A DNA stretch of 64,000 bases from Trema orientale (lineage: Eukaryota > Streptophyta > Magnoliopsida > Rosales > Cannabaceae), in NCBI GenBank assembly GCA_002914845.1, contig JXTC01000003.1:2724009-2788008 (forward strand). The letters run 5' to 3'. Of this stretch, positions 36,806 to 45,639 are shown piece by piece. Position 1 is the stretch's first letter. The number at the start of each line of letters is the position of its first letter. The notes under the pieces were generated by a model. It made no database searches, was not told the origin of the DNA, and saw only the letters and a program-made list of their open reading frames with translations. The translations under genes were made by a program, and so were the position numbers.

Positions 36806-36870
36806 TGGTAGGACTCGAACCTTTAACATGGAACTCAATGTAACCAGGGTGCTAGCTATTGAGCCAACTT
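36806..36870 (-). repeat. tRNA-like sequence with pol III A and B boxes (SINE head candidate)
   Basis: On the minus strand it reads TTGGCTCAATAGCTAGCA (A-box-like, complement of 36,851-36,868), then 30 bases later GGTTCGAGTCC (B-box, complement of 36,811-36,821). There is no paired acceptor stem, so it is not a working tRNA gene. The neighbouring duplicates carry related 3' halves, which suggests a decayed SINE family. Confidence 0.5.
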
Positions 36871-36879
36871 TATTTAATG

Positions 36880-37375
36880 TTTACTAACATGTGCATTTTT
36901 AAATATAAACTTATTTCAAAAGAATGATGATTTATTTACCAATATACCGCTACATATTTTAAACTGTAAATATTTAGAAAAATATCAATTTTATGTAGTA
37001 TGAAAATTAATTATTTTGTCAAGGTCGTATTTTTGGTATTATTTTTTTTAAAAGATAAGTGAAAGTATCCTAAACCCTTATAAATACTAGGAAAAAAAAC
37101 GTGGGGTACAACTTTTGGGCCAATATTGCCAAAAAATATGACTCTACTTAAAAGACTTATTTTTATACGAACTCTATTAGAAAATTGTCACTTTTAAATT
37201 ATAAAGAACAAATAAGATGCGGTGATATTTGTGTAAATAAACAATCTTTTTGAAAAATCATGTTTTTAATTATTAAAATATACAAAACTAACCAATTGAT
37301 TTTCTAGCTTGCTGGTTGGTATATTCTCAAGTTCAATTTCTAATTTCTTTTTTCCTTCTTTCTTTTTTTTCTTGT

Positions 37376-37418
<43 letters not shown>

Positions 37419-37930
37419 AATCTTTTTTCTATTTCGGGTTGGTATATTCTAGAGTTGTAGAGTAAAATATATTCCATTTATAGTATATAATTAATCACAT
37501 GATTTTCTTTTCTTGAAATCAGAATTTTGAGTTTTTTTCTAGTATAATAATCTTGTACATAGCTAATCACTCTTAAAATCAATTACCAATTTAAAATTGA
37601 AAACTACAGGCTAATTGATTTTTGGAAACTAAAAACCAGCAACCATATTGGTTCCACCATAAATATTATAACTATTTAGTTAATAGAAATTGAAAACTAA
37701 ATTAGTTTCTATCATAAACAGTAGAAATATTTGGTTAATTCAATTATTGATCACTAGAAACCAATTAGGTTATTGGAAACTAATTCCTAGAATCCAGAAA
37801 CTAAATAGGTTTCCAATAACTAATAACCAATATATATTTATGTTGCTTTAACTTCAAAAATATAATTATTTAACTTGAGAACTTGATCATATTCTCTAAT
37901 GTCCTTTTTCAATGTCTCACCTAATTCTTG
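36880..37930. other. AT-rich spacer between the satellite arrays
   Basis: No gene. It holds a CT microsatellite at about 37,379-37,417. A block at about 37,670-37,850 has phrases such as GGAAACTAATTCCTAGAATC and AACTAAATAGGTTTCC that resemble degraded palindromic parts of the flanking satellite. Confidence 0.5.
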
Positions 37931-38417
37931 CTACAGGGTATTCTGCAAAAAAGAAACTACACTAGTTTTCAAAAAACTTTCATTATTTCTTATGATTTGA
38001 AAAAGAAACCACAATGATTTTTAGGAAACTTTCATGGTTTCCTGTGATTTACGTAGCTACTGAGCATTCTGTAAAATAAAAACCATAATGATTTCTAAGA
38101 AACTTTCTTGGTTTCCTGTGATTTACTTAGCTACATGGTATTTTTCTAAAGGAAACTATAATGATTTCCAAGAAACTTTCGTGATTTTTTGTGATTTTTT
38201 TAGCTACAGGATTTTCTGCGAAAAGAAAACTATAATAGTTTCCAAGAAATCTTCTTGTTTTTTTTGTGATTTACTTACGTATCGGATATTCTATTAAAGG
38301 AAACTAAATTAGTTTATAGGAAACGTTTGTGGTTTCCTGTGATTTACTGACGTGCAGGACATTCCGTTAATATGAAACGAATTGGTTTCCAGAAAATTTT
38401 TGTGGTTTCCTATAAAA
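37931..38417. repeat. ~75-bp tandem satellite array, part 2
   Basis: About six diverged units of the same type as the array at 35,831-36,215. GTGATTTAC or close variants occur near 38,046, 38,118, 38,192, 38,267 and 38,339, spaced about 72-75 bp. Each is followed by GCTACAGG- or ACGTATCGG-like sequence and GGAAAC palindromes. The last units (GGAAACTAAATTAGTTTATA) are closest to part 1. Confidence 0.8.
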
Positions 38418-38419
38418 CA

Positions 38420-39015
38420 AAAAAGATGATTTATTTACTAAAATGCCACAACATTTTATAGTTCTCAAAGTATTTAGAAAAATATCCTGAAAAAATCTAT
38501 GAAATTTTTATTTTTTTTGAAAGATTGTAAGTTTGGTAATATTTTTTGAAAAATGGGTACAAGTGTCTAAAACCCTAAATACTATTTACTCATCCGGACC
38601 ACTAAGAAAAGTCAAAGCCCATTCTAGATTAAGATTCTTATATTGTAATAATCAAAAACAAAGAAATTCAACTATTCAAAGTCACGCCAAGTGCATGGAA
38701 ATGGAAAGTGCTCATTGTGAACATAGTTATTTAATATTCCTTAACAGTGGAAGCTTTCAAACTACTATTTTTTTTTCTAAAAAAAAAAAAACCTCTTTAA
38801 TCAGTTTTGGCATATGTACAAAAACAGTTATTTACAAATTACAAGTCAAAAAAAGGGAAGGATGTTTTTAATTGTATCCTCAACAAGACCCCTTTTTTTA
38901 AAAAAAAAAAAAAAAATTCGTATAAACAATTCTATCGTCTCAACACTTGTAAACTCGTATCATATCACTCATTTTTCTAAAAGAAGAAAGGGTCAACCGT
39001 ATAATTAAATTCCAG
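38420..39015. other. Short gene-free region
   Basis: No gene is recognised. It contains A runs at about 38,778-38,790 and 38,900-38,916. The end near 39,015 is probably the 3' UTR of the ELO-type gene. Confidence 0.5.
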
Positions 39016-39894
39016 TTATATTTTTTGTTTAATCTCCGAACCAGAGGTTGAACTTGTCAAGTGCAATTTCTTGACGTGGAAGTTCAAGAAGAGTAAAAGG
39101 ATTACTGCGTTGAGTACAGAGTTGCAGAGCCAAGCTCCAATCCCGTTGCACCCGCCTTTGAGCAAATGGAGAAGAAGAACCCCGACATGGCAAATCAGAT
39201 TGAAACCCAGCAACAGCACCTGGCTATTCACCACCAGTGGGAAGCGCGCGCCGGGTAACCCGACCGAAACCCAGAAGCGGTACCCGTAAACGACAGAGTA
39301 GACCAGCGTCGTAAACATTATGGCCAGCACCTGAAACGACTGCGAGAACTCGAGCCAGAGGAACGACGTGAGGATGAGGATGGACTGGTTGAAGAGGTGG
39401 AAGAAGCTGAGCCTCCTGTGGCGGAGGACGGTGAAGAATGTGCGGAGCAGCTGCAGGAAGCGCGAGAGGTAGAAGACGTAGGACCAGAAGAACACGCGCC
39501 CGGTGGGGCGCGTGCCGATCGGGAAGCAGAGGAGCCACTGGAGAGGCGTGGTGGTCCGGGTCCGCCGCCAGAACCACCGCGTGTCGCGGATCTCGCCGGC
39601 GGCGGAGAGGAGGATTCCGACGAAGATGACGGCGGAGACTAGCGACATGAGGAGGCTGTGGACGGCCGGGATTGGCCCGAGAGGGACGGGGCGACGGCGG
39701 CGCCGGAGGAGGACGGCGAGGACGAGGTGGAGCGTGACGGCGGCGGCGATGTAGGAGGATATAGCGCCGAAGACGAAGGACCACGTGGATCCCCACGATT
39801 GGGTGGGGCTCCACCTGAAACCCACGATTTTCGGGTGCTCCGATAACCAGTACTTGATTCTCTGCATCAGGAATAGTTGTACTCTCTCGTGCAT
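39016..39894 (-). CDS. ELO (GNS1/SUR4)-family fatty acid elongase-like protein, intronless
   Basis: 292 residues in one exon, start ATG at 39894. The N-terminus IKYWLSEHPKIVGFRWSPTQ and SWGSTWSF are typical of the plant ELO group (Arabidopsis HOS3 and At1g75000 type). About seven hydrophobic segments follow, as expected for an ER multi-pass condensing enzyme of very-long-chain fatty acid synthesis. Conserved parts are seen in YVFYLSRFLQLLRTFF, SFLWLEFSQSFQVLAI and YSVVYGYRFW. Odd: the HxxHH histidine box, catalytic in yeast and animal ELOs, reads HLFNQ (from H166), so only the first His remains. The KK-containing C-terminal region near LNFHVKKLHL could help ER retention. The coding region is GC-rich, which leaves long shadow frames on both strands. 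Substrate is unknown. Confidence 0.88.
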   Translation of the reverse strand: MHERVQLFLMQRIKYWLSEHPKIVGFRWSPTQSWGSTWSFVFGAISSYIAAAVTLHLVLAVLLRRRRRPVPLGPIPAVHSLLMSLVSAVIFVGILLSAAGEIRDTRWFWRRTRTTTPLQWLLCFPIGTRPTGRVFFWSYVFYLSRFLQLLRTFFTVLRHRRLSFFHLFNQSILILTSFLWLEFSQSFQVLAIMFTTLVYSVVYGYRFWVSVGLPGARFPLVVNSQVLLLGFNLICHVGVLLLHLLKGGCNGIGAWLCNSVLNAVILLLFLNFHVKKLHLTSSTSGSEIKQKI

Positions 39895-39959
39895 TTCCGC
39901 GAATTCTTTTTGGGGCTATGGATGAAATAAAAAATCTTGGAATGTGGTCAGTTTTCTAA

Positions 39960-42900
39960 TTTTCTAGAGATTTGAAATTTGGACAAGAGAGAACACGAGG
40001 ATCTAGAAATTGAAGCAGCATAGTTCGCCAAGGGAAAAAATTGAAACGCTAGCTTTATATGGTGACGACTGTCTGAACTGAACCATGGGAAGGTCAGCGG
40101 GTATGTATGTAATAAAAAGAAAAGCAAATATTATAATATTTTTTCTTCTCCTGGAAGAAATATTATAATATTCTTAACGTGTGGTGTGTGGGTGGAGCTT
40201 TAATTGGAGACTTTTAGCTTTAGCAAAGATATTGATTATGTTTTTCTAGAATCACTCAGATTAAAATTGCGTGAGGTCGGGGCGGACCCGAGTTTTCTTA
40301 CTTCCTCTTTGTTTTTCTCATGTGTTATTTTTATTTTGTTGTTACGACTCATACGGTGCTTATTTTATTGTTTGACTTGTACGGTGCTTATTTTATTGTG
40401 TCGTTTTACTCCACGAAAGAAAAAAAAGTTATGTCGTTTTATATATGTCATAAAGGAAATTTGTTCATGTTTAACATTTGTTCTTTTTAATAAACATTGG
40501 CGGTATATCTAGAAAATGGTTCGAGACGCATGTAAAATGAGAGTGACATGGAACCTACTTTCAAAAAGTAAAAAAATAAATAATACGAAACCCACCTAAA
40601 GCTCTCTCATTCGTCATGGATGATGTTTTAAAAATAGAATTTGAGAAATAAGTAGTCATAGATGAGTAATTGTACTAGTCTTTTTTTTTTTTTTTTTTGT
40701 GAGAGTACTAGTCATAAGCAAATTTGACTTGAAACTTAATGTTGATCGGTAAAAATAACACATCCTGTTAGATATGCATTATCTCTATTTCATTGATGTT
40801 CTCGAACATGAACATGATGTCTTTCCAACATAATTCTCTGCACATGACTCCGATGTCTGTGCACGCTTCAAATTTCAGAAGATTCCATTAAGTCTCCACA
40901 CATAATAGGGATACATTTTCTCATCTTACAACACGATAGGAATTACATATATACTTTAAATAAAAGATGGGGATGATACGTGAGGCACTCGCTTATGATC
41001 TTATCTTCAGTTTTTATTTATCACAATGCTATGACAATTTTTATGAGTTAAGACACTGACTTTCTCAGCAACCGCAGAAGCGGTTTATCGTGTAGTCATA
41101 TATTAATCTCAATATCGAAAGGGTTAAAGTTAACTGTACAAATTTCTCCCACATTTTTGTGTTCATTCAATGGATGACCTTCAATTTTTTATAATAAATT
41201 GTAAGATCTGATGATTTCCCAATTTAGCTCTATTATTTTGTATCCTATTACATTTGAGATTACAAATAACGAAGTTGGAGATACTCAAATTACCCAAAAA
41301 AAAAAAAAAAAAACTGCAACAAATGATGTGACAATGTGCACAATTATCATAATTTTTGAATTATATGAAATAATTTTACACGATATATTTTAATCATATT
41401 ACATTATTAAGCGTAAATTTTTATTTGTAAAAATGAATGTCTTTAGCTTTACGCTTCATTTGATATCCAAATTATTGGGAGGAAATAATTTTTCTCTCGA
41501 ATGGATTTTATTTTTCCATGTTTGAATTTTAACACAGAAATATGGGGAAAAAAGATTTGAAGAATTTTTTTTAATTAATTTTTAAAGTTTGGAAAATATA
41601 TAGAATAATTACAAAAAAGAAAAGAAAGATAAAGGTTTCAAAAAAATGTTTTATTTTTTATAAAATATTATCCTCACTTTTTTTTTTGCCTCTATTTTTT
41701 TTTTTTTAAAAAAGCAAAATCCAAGTTACAAACAAAACCAGACTCTTTATCTATTGGTAAAATTAAACCCCGCTTCATATTTTAAATGGACCTTGTTATA
41801 AGGAAAAATAAAACAATGTGGATATTATGTAATTATATCATATAATTCAACGGTTGTGATAATGATCTGCTTTCATATTTTAACACTTTTTTTTTAATAA
41901 AAAAAATTTGGTGTGATGGAATGGTCACTGGAATAGAATGACAATTCTAATAGAAACTTATTCCATTGTTTGATTTGACAGAAAAGTATAAAAATAATTA
42001 TTCCATTAGAATTGCTATTCCATCAAAATGGGTGGATTCTAATTCCTAAAATAGACTAGTAGAATAAATTTTTTTTTTTTTTGAGGTACTAAATCTATCA
42101 TTATAAAAAGATTATCTTTACAATAACATATTGAATTAGAATACGAAATTCTTCCAATAGATAAACTAATTCTCCAATCTTAAGATTATTCTAGTCAAAT
42201 CAAACATAATTGATTGACTACCAGGAAAAAAAGAAAAAAAAAAAAGAAGCAAAAATGCATCCAACAGTAACCAATACTGTCAATGCATCTAACTCGAAAA
42301 ATTTGATATTTATAGTCAACATCCTTGACCTATAGGAGAACCCAGATACAAACCATTCATGCTTCACATAGGCCCCGTTTGGTTTACCCATTCGAATGAG
42401 TATGTTTAAATGGAAATTCTAGTATATGTTATAATTGGAATGAGAGACATGTTTAAATGGAAATTCTAGTATATGTTATAATTGGAATGAGAGACATTTG
42501 AATAGAAAAATATTAGAATATGTTGTAATTAGAATTGGAGTATTGGAATGAACTATTCGAAAATACCTCCTCCCTTCTACTCTTATCCAAGACATAAAAA
42601 CCTATTCTAGTGATTGATGTGACTGATGAACCATTTAAATAGCAAAGTTGAATTGTTGAAACAAACATTCATTCCATTTGAATGGAAAAATTGAAGTTGT
42701 TGAAACAAACACCCATTCAAATGGGTTTTCCATTCTAATGGAATAGAATGGTTGAACCAAACAAGCCCATACTCTTCAAGCTCAAACTCTCCATGCTCGA
42801 AACCTTTATACTCAAATTCTTCATGCTTCACAAATCTCTCATAGATATCATAGTTGGATCGATTGAAGGAATACCACACATACACTTACCTATTTTTATC

Positions 42901-43860
42901 GAAGGGGGAGATCTACAAGTCTCTTCCCTTCGGTATTCTCATTAGCAATCTGTATTGAAAAAAATAACATAAAAAAATATACTCTAATAAAGGGAGACAA
43001 TAAACTCCCAACTACGGGAGACGATAACTGCATAAAGAAGAGACAATATATTAAAAACGATAATGGACTTTTGAAAAGCAACAAAATATCTAAACTACTT
43101 ACCCTATTTTTAAATAATTTTATACGGTATTTTCTCCTACCTTTAATCTTATGCTTAAAATGAAAAAAAATAAAATAAAATAAAGTGGCTACCAACCAAG
43201 CTGTAGGTATGAAGTTTTTTTTTTTTTTTTTTAAATAATTATATGTATTTGTGAATTTTATTTATTTTGAATATTTCAGAATTATATATTAATTTATATG
43301 TTTATTTGAATATACTAATCAAATCCGCTACTATAATATAATAGACATCTTATTTATTTATTATTATTAAACATAAATTAAAGTACAAAATTAGGGGCTT
43401 ATTTGTAAAAGTAGTTATTATTCCATTCCATTCCAACTACAAATTAAACATAAAACTCATGATTCATTCGTTGATTCCAATGTTTACCAAATGAATTAAT
43501 TCAAATTAATTAGTCAATCATTTTCAATTCTAATTCTATTGTATTCCTATTCGTATTCCATTCAATTCCATCAAACTAAATGCCAATGTTTTTCTTTCCC
43601 AATCTAATTATAGTTATGAAAATCGTAATTGCAAAAAGACCAATTTTATACATCAAATTGACTTAAAATAAGGAGAAAATTTTGTAGCTAACGTTATTCC
43701 TATAATATCATGTAAATTCTAACACAATTTTATATTAGAATTTCGGAATGATTGAAAATTAGAAACATGTAATTCTAGCATTTGTATGAATTGGTGATCA
43801 TTGCTTCTTCTTTATTTTTTTTTTTCCCCTTTTTCTTTTTAAGAAATAATCGTGGGTTAT
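39960..43860. other. Gene-free AT-rich region with MITE-like sequence
   Basis: No gene is recognised. Besides the MITE at 42,371-42,768, stretches at about 41,930-42,200 and 43,410-43,590 contain the same kind of ATTCCATT/AATGGAAT-rich sequence and may be degraded copies. T and A runs are frequent (40,681-40,698; 41,299-41,314; 43,215-43,232). Confidence 0.5.
42371..42768. mobile_element. PIF/Harbinger- (Tourist-) like MITE, ~398 bp (C1)
   Basis: The left end GGCCCCGTTTGGTTTACCCA and the right end, read on the other strand, GGGCTTGTTTGGTTCAACCA form TIRs. The GGSCyyGTTTGGTT pattern is typical of Tourist-like plant MITEs. ATA flanks both ends, a possible 3-bp duplication, though Tourist elements prefer TTA/TAA. 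Inside, a 47-bp unit is repeated exactly (42,402-42,448 and 42,449-42,495). No transposase. Confidence 0.65.
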
Positions 43861-43961
43861 TGCTTAACATGGCAGCGATTTACAGTCGGACCGCGGCGGC
43901 GCCACCATTGGTTAAAACACTGTTCCTAACAGAAGCACCGACTAAATAGTTTTTATCAGTC

Positions 43962-43973
43962 AACGACGTCGTT
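43962..43973. promoter_or_regulatory. Palindrome AACGACGTCGTT upstream of the RING gene
   Basis: A perfect 12-bp palindrome containing the GACGTC C-box core, within CAACGACGTCGTTTGA. It lies about 950 bp upstream of the RING start codon and about 290 bp upstream of the 5'UTR intron donor. Plant bZIP factors bind such cores; a regulatory role is inferred only. Confidence 0.4.
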
Positions 43974-44262
43974 TGAGTCTCTTTTGTTTATATTATGAAG
44001 AGACAAAAAGAATCAACGAACAGAAAGATGCCAGCTGGACAAAGGAAGGAATCTCAATCTCAATCCCAATGCCTGTGCGGGGATACCGAAACCGAGTAGT
44101 ACGCACTAAACATAGGACGGACCATAGGAAAGAAAAAAGGGTTAGATTGTTTTGTACAATTTTTCATCAAATTTCCTCGAAACTTCGGACTCTCTCTTTG
44201 CAACTACCCCCTTTCGGACTAGGGGATCCATCTCTTCGCTCCATTTCTCTTTCTCAGGCTTG

Positions 44263-44888
44263 GTAATTTTTCTCTCTCTCTCTCTCTCGCTCTCTGTCTC
44301 CCCCTTTTATTAATTCTCGCTTTAATTCATTTATGTATATATATTTTGTGTGTATTGAAAATTTAAATATTCAGCCACGAATTTCCAAACCCTAGTGCTA
44401 TTGTGTTAAAGAGATTTTTTTTTTTAAATATATAGATATGTATTTTTGGGTGGGGTTGGTTGATTTTAATTATTGATTTCTTTCGGCTTTTGGTGGATTT
44501 TTTTTTTTTTGGGTTGGATTTCAGGGTTTTGTTTATTTTTCTATTTAAAGACTTGAAATGGTTGGTATAATCGGTTAAAGGACGAGAGGATGTAATGGGA
44601 TTATATAAAATTGCTGTGTAGAAAGATCTGTTTTGTTCGTAAAGAATGGCCTTTCTGGGTTTTTGGATTGCCACTATTTTGGACTTAAGTCTTGTTGACA
44701 ATGACTGATCTAAACTAGAATTTCTGGGTTTATCTAATCAAGATTTTGATCATGATATTCTTTTGGGAAGAGGGGTTGTTGGGATTTTTGTACTCCTTTC
44801 TTGGGGTTCTCTGATTTGTGTTTACAAAGGGAAGTGTTACTTTCTTCTGGGCAGAGTGTTAATTGAGTTTTTATTATTTTTCGTATAG
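44263..44888 (+). other. Intron in the 5' UTR of the RING E3 ligase gene
   Basis: A donor TTG/GTAATTTTTC at 44,263 followed by a CT tract, and an acceptor TCGTATAG at 44,888, 26 bp before the start codon. The upstream non-coding exon is CT-rich and would start somewhere after about 44,100. Leader introns are common in this plant gene type. Splicing is inferred from sequence alone. Confidence 0.6.
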
Positions 44889-44914
44889 GATTCTGAGATT
44901 TTGGGGTCAAAGAG

Positions 44915-45622
44915 ATGGCAAGCGGGTTTGGTGAATCAACGAGTAGGCCACCCCAGGGCCCTTCTTGCTCTCCCAATAACAACAGCAATAGCAACGGTGA
45001 TGCTGGTAGTTTTGAATGCAACATTTGCTTTGACTTAGCTCAAGATCCGATTGTAACTTTATGTGGCCATCTTTTCTGTTGGCCTTGCCTTTACAAATGG
45101 CTCCACATTCACTCCCGTTCGCAGGATTGCCCAGTTTGCAAAGCCCTTATCGAGGAGGAGAAATTGGTTCCCTTATATGGCAGGGGGAAGTCATCAACTG
45201 ATCCAAGATCAAAGTCAATTCCTGATGTTAACATTCCACATCGTCCCATGGGGCAGAGGCCAGAAACTGCTCCACCGCCTGAACCGAATCACTTTCACCA
45301 TCATGGTTTCGGGTTCATGGGAGGTTTGGGAGGCTTGGGAGGATTTGCTCCAATGGCAACTGCAAGGTTTGGGAATTTCACGTTGTCTGCAGCTTTTGGT
45401 GGTCTAATCCCATCTTTGTTGAATCTTCAGTTGCATGGTTTTCCTGATGCTGCAATGTATGGTGGTGCCGCTGGTTTTCCTCATGGGTTCTCGAATTCAT
45501 TTCATGGTGGCAATGTGCATAGATACCCTCGGCACACAGGTCAAGGACAACAAGACTATTTCCTGAAAAGGCTGCTTCTGTTTGTTTTAATCTGTGTCCT
45601 TCTTGCTCTTGTATGGCACTAG
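44915..45622 (+). CDS. RNF5/RNF185/RMA-type membrane-anchored RING E3 ubiquitin ligase
   Basis: 235 residues with no intron in the coding part. A Ser/Asn-rich N-terminus precedes a C3HC4 RING: C35, C38, C50, H52, C55, C58, C72, C75, within FECNICFDLAQDPIVTLCGH and CPVCKALIEEEKLVPLYGRG. All eight zinc ligands are present. A Gly/Phe/His-rich linker (HHHGFGFMGGLGGLGGF) follows. The C-terminus FLKRLLLFVLICVLLALVWH is a tail anchor for the ER membrane. Family members ubiquitinate membrane proteins in ER-associated degradation and trafficking. It resembles Arabidopsis At1g19310 and its duplicate At1g74990 more than RMA1-3. Substrates cannot be told from sequence. Confidence 0.93.
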   Translation: MASGFGESTSRPPQGPSCSPNNNSNSNGDAGSFECNICFDLAQDPIVTLCGHLFCWPCLYKWLHIHSRSQDCPVCKALIEEEKLVPLYGRGKSSTDPRSKSIPDVNIPHRPMGQRPETAPPPEPNHFHHHGFGFMGGLGGLGGFAPMATARFGNFTLSAAFGGLIPSLLNLQLHGFPDAAMYGGAAGFPHGFSNSFHGGNVHRYPRHTGQGQQDYFLKRLLLFVLICVLLALVWH

Positions 45623-45639
45623 ATTGAGAATGCTATCAC

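Noticed and set aside
36806..36870. Possible functional tRNA gene
   Set aside because: A and B boxes are present but there is no paired acceptor stem and no normal anticodon arm.
39224..39846. Frames of 60-196 codons on both strands over the ELO gene
   Set aside because: Same cause: low-complexity Arg/Pro/Glu-rich translations of a GC-rich coding exon.
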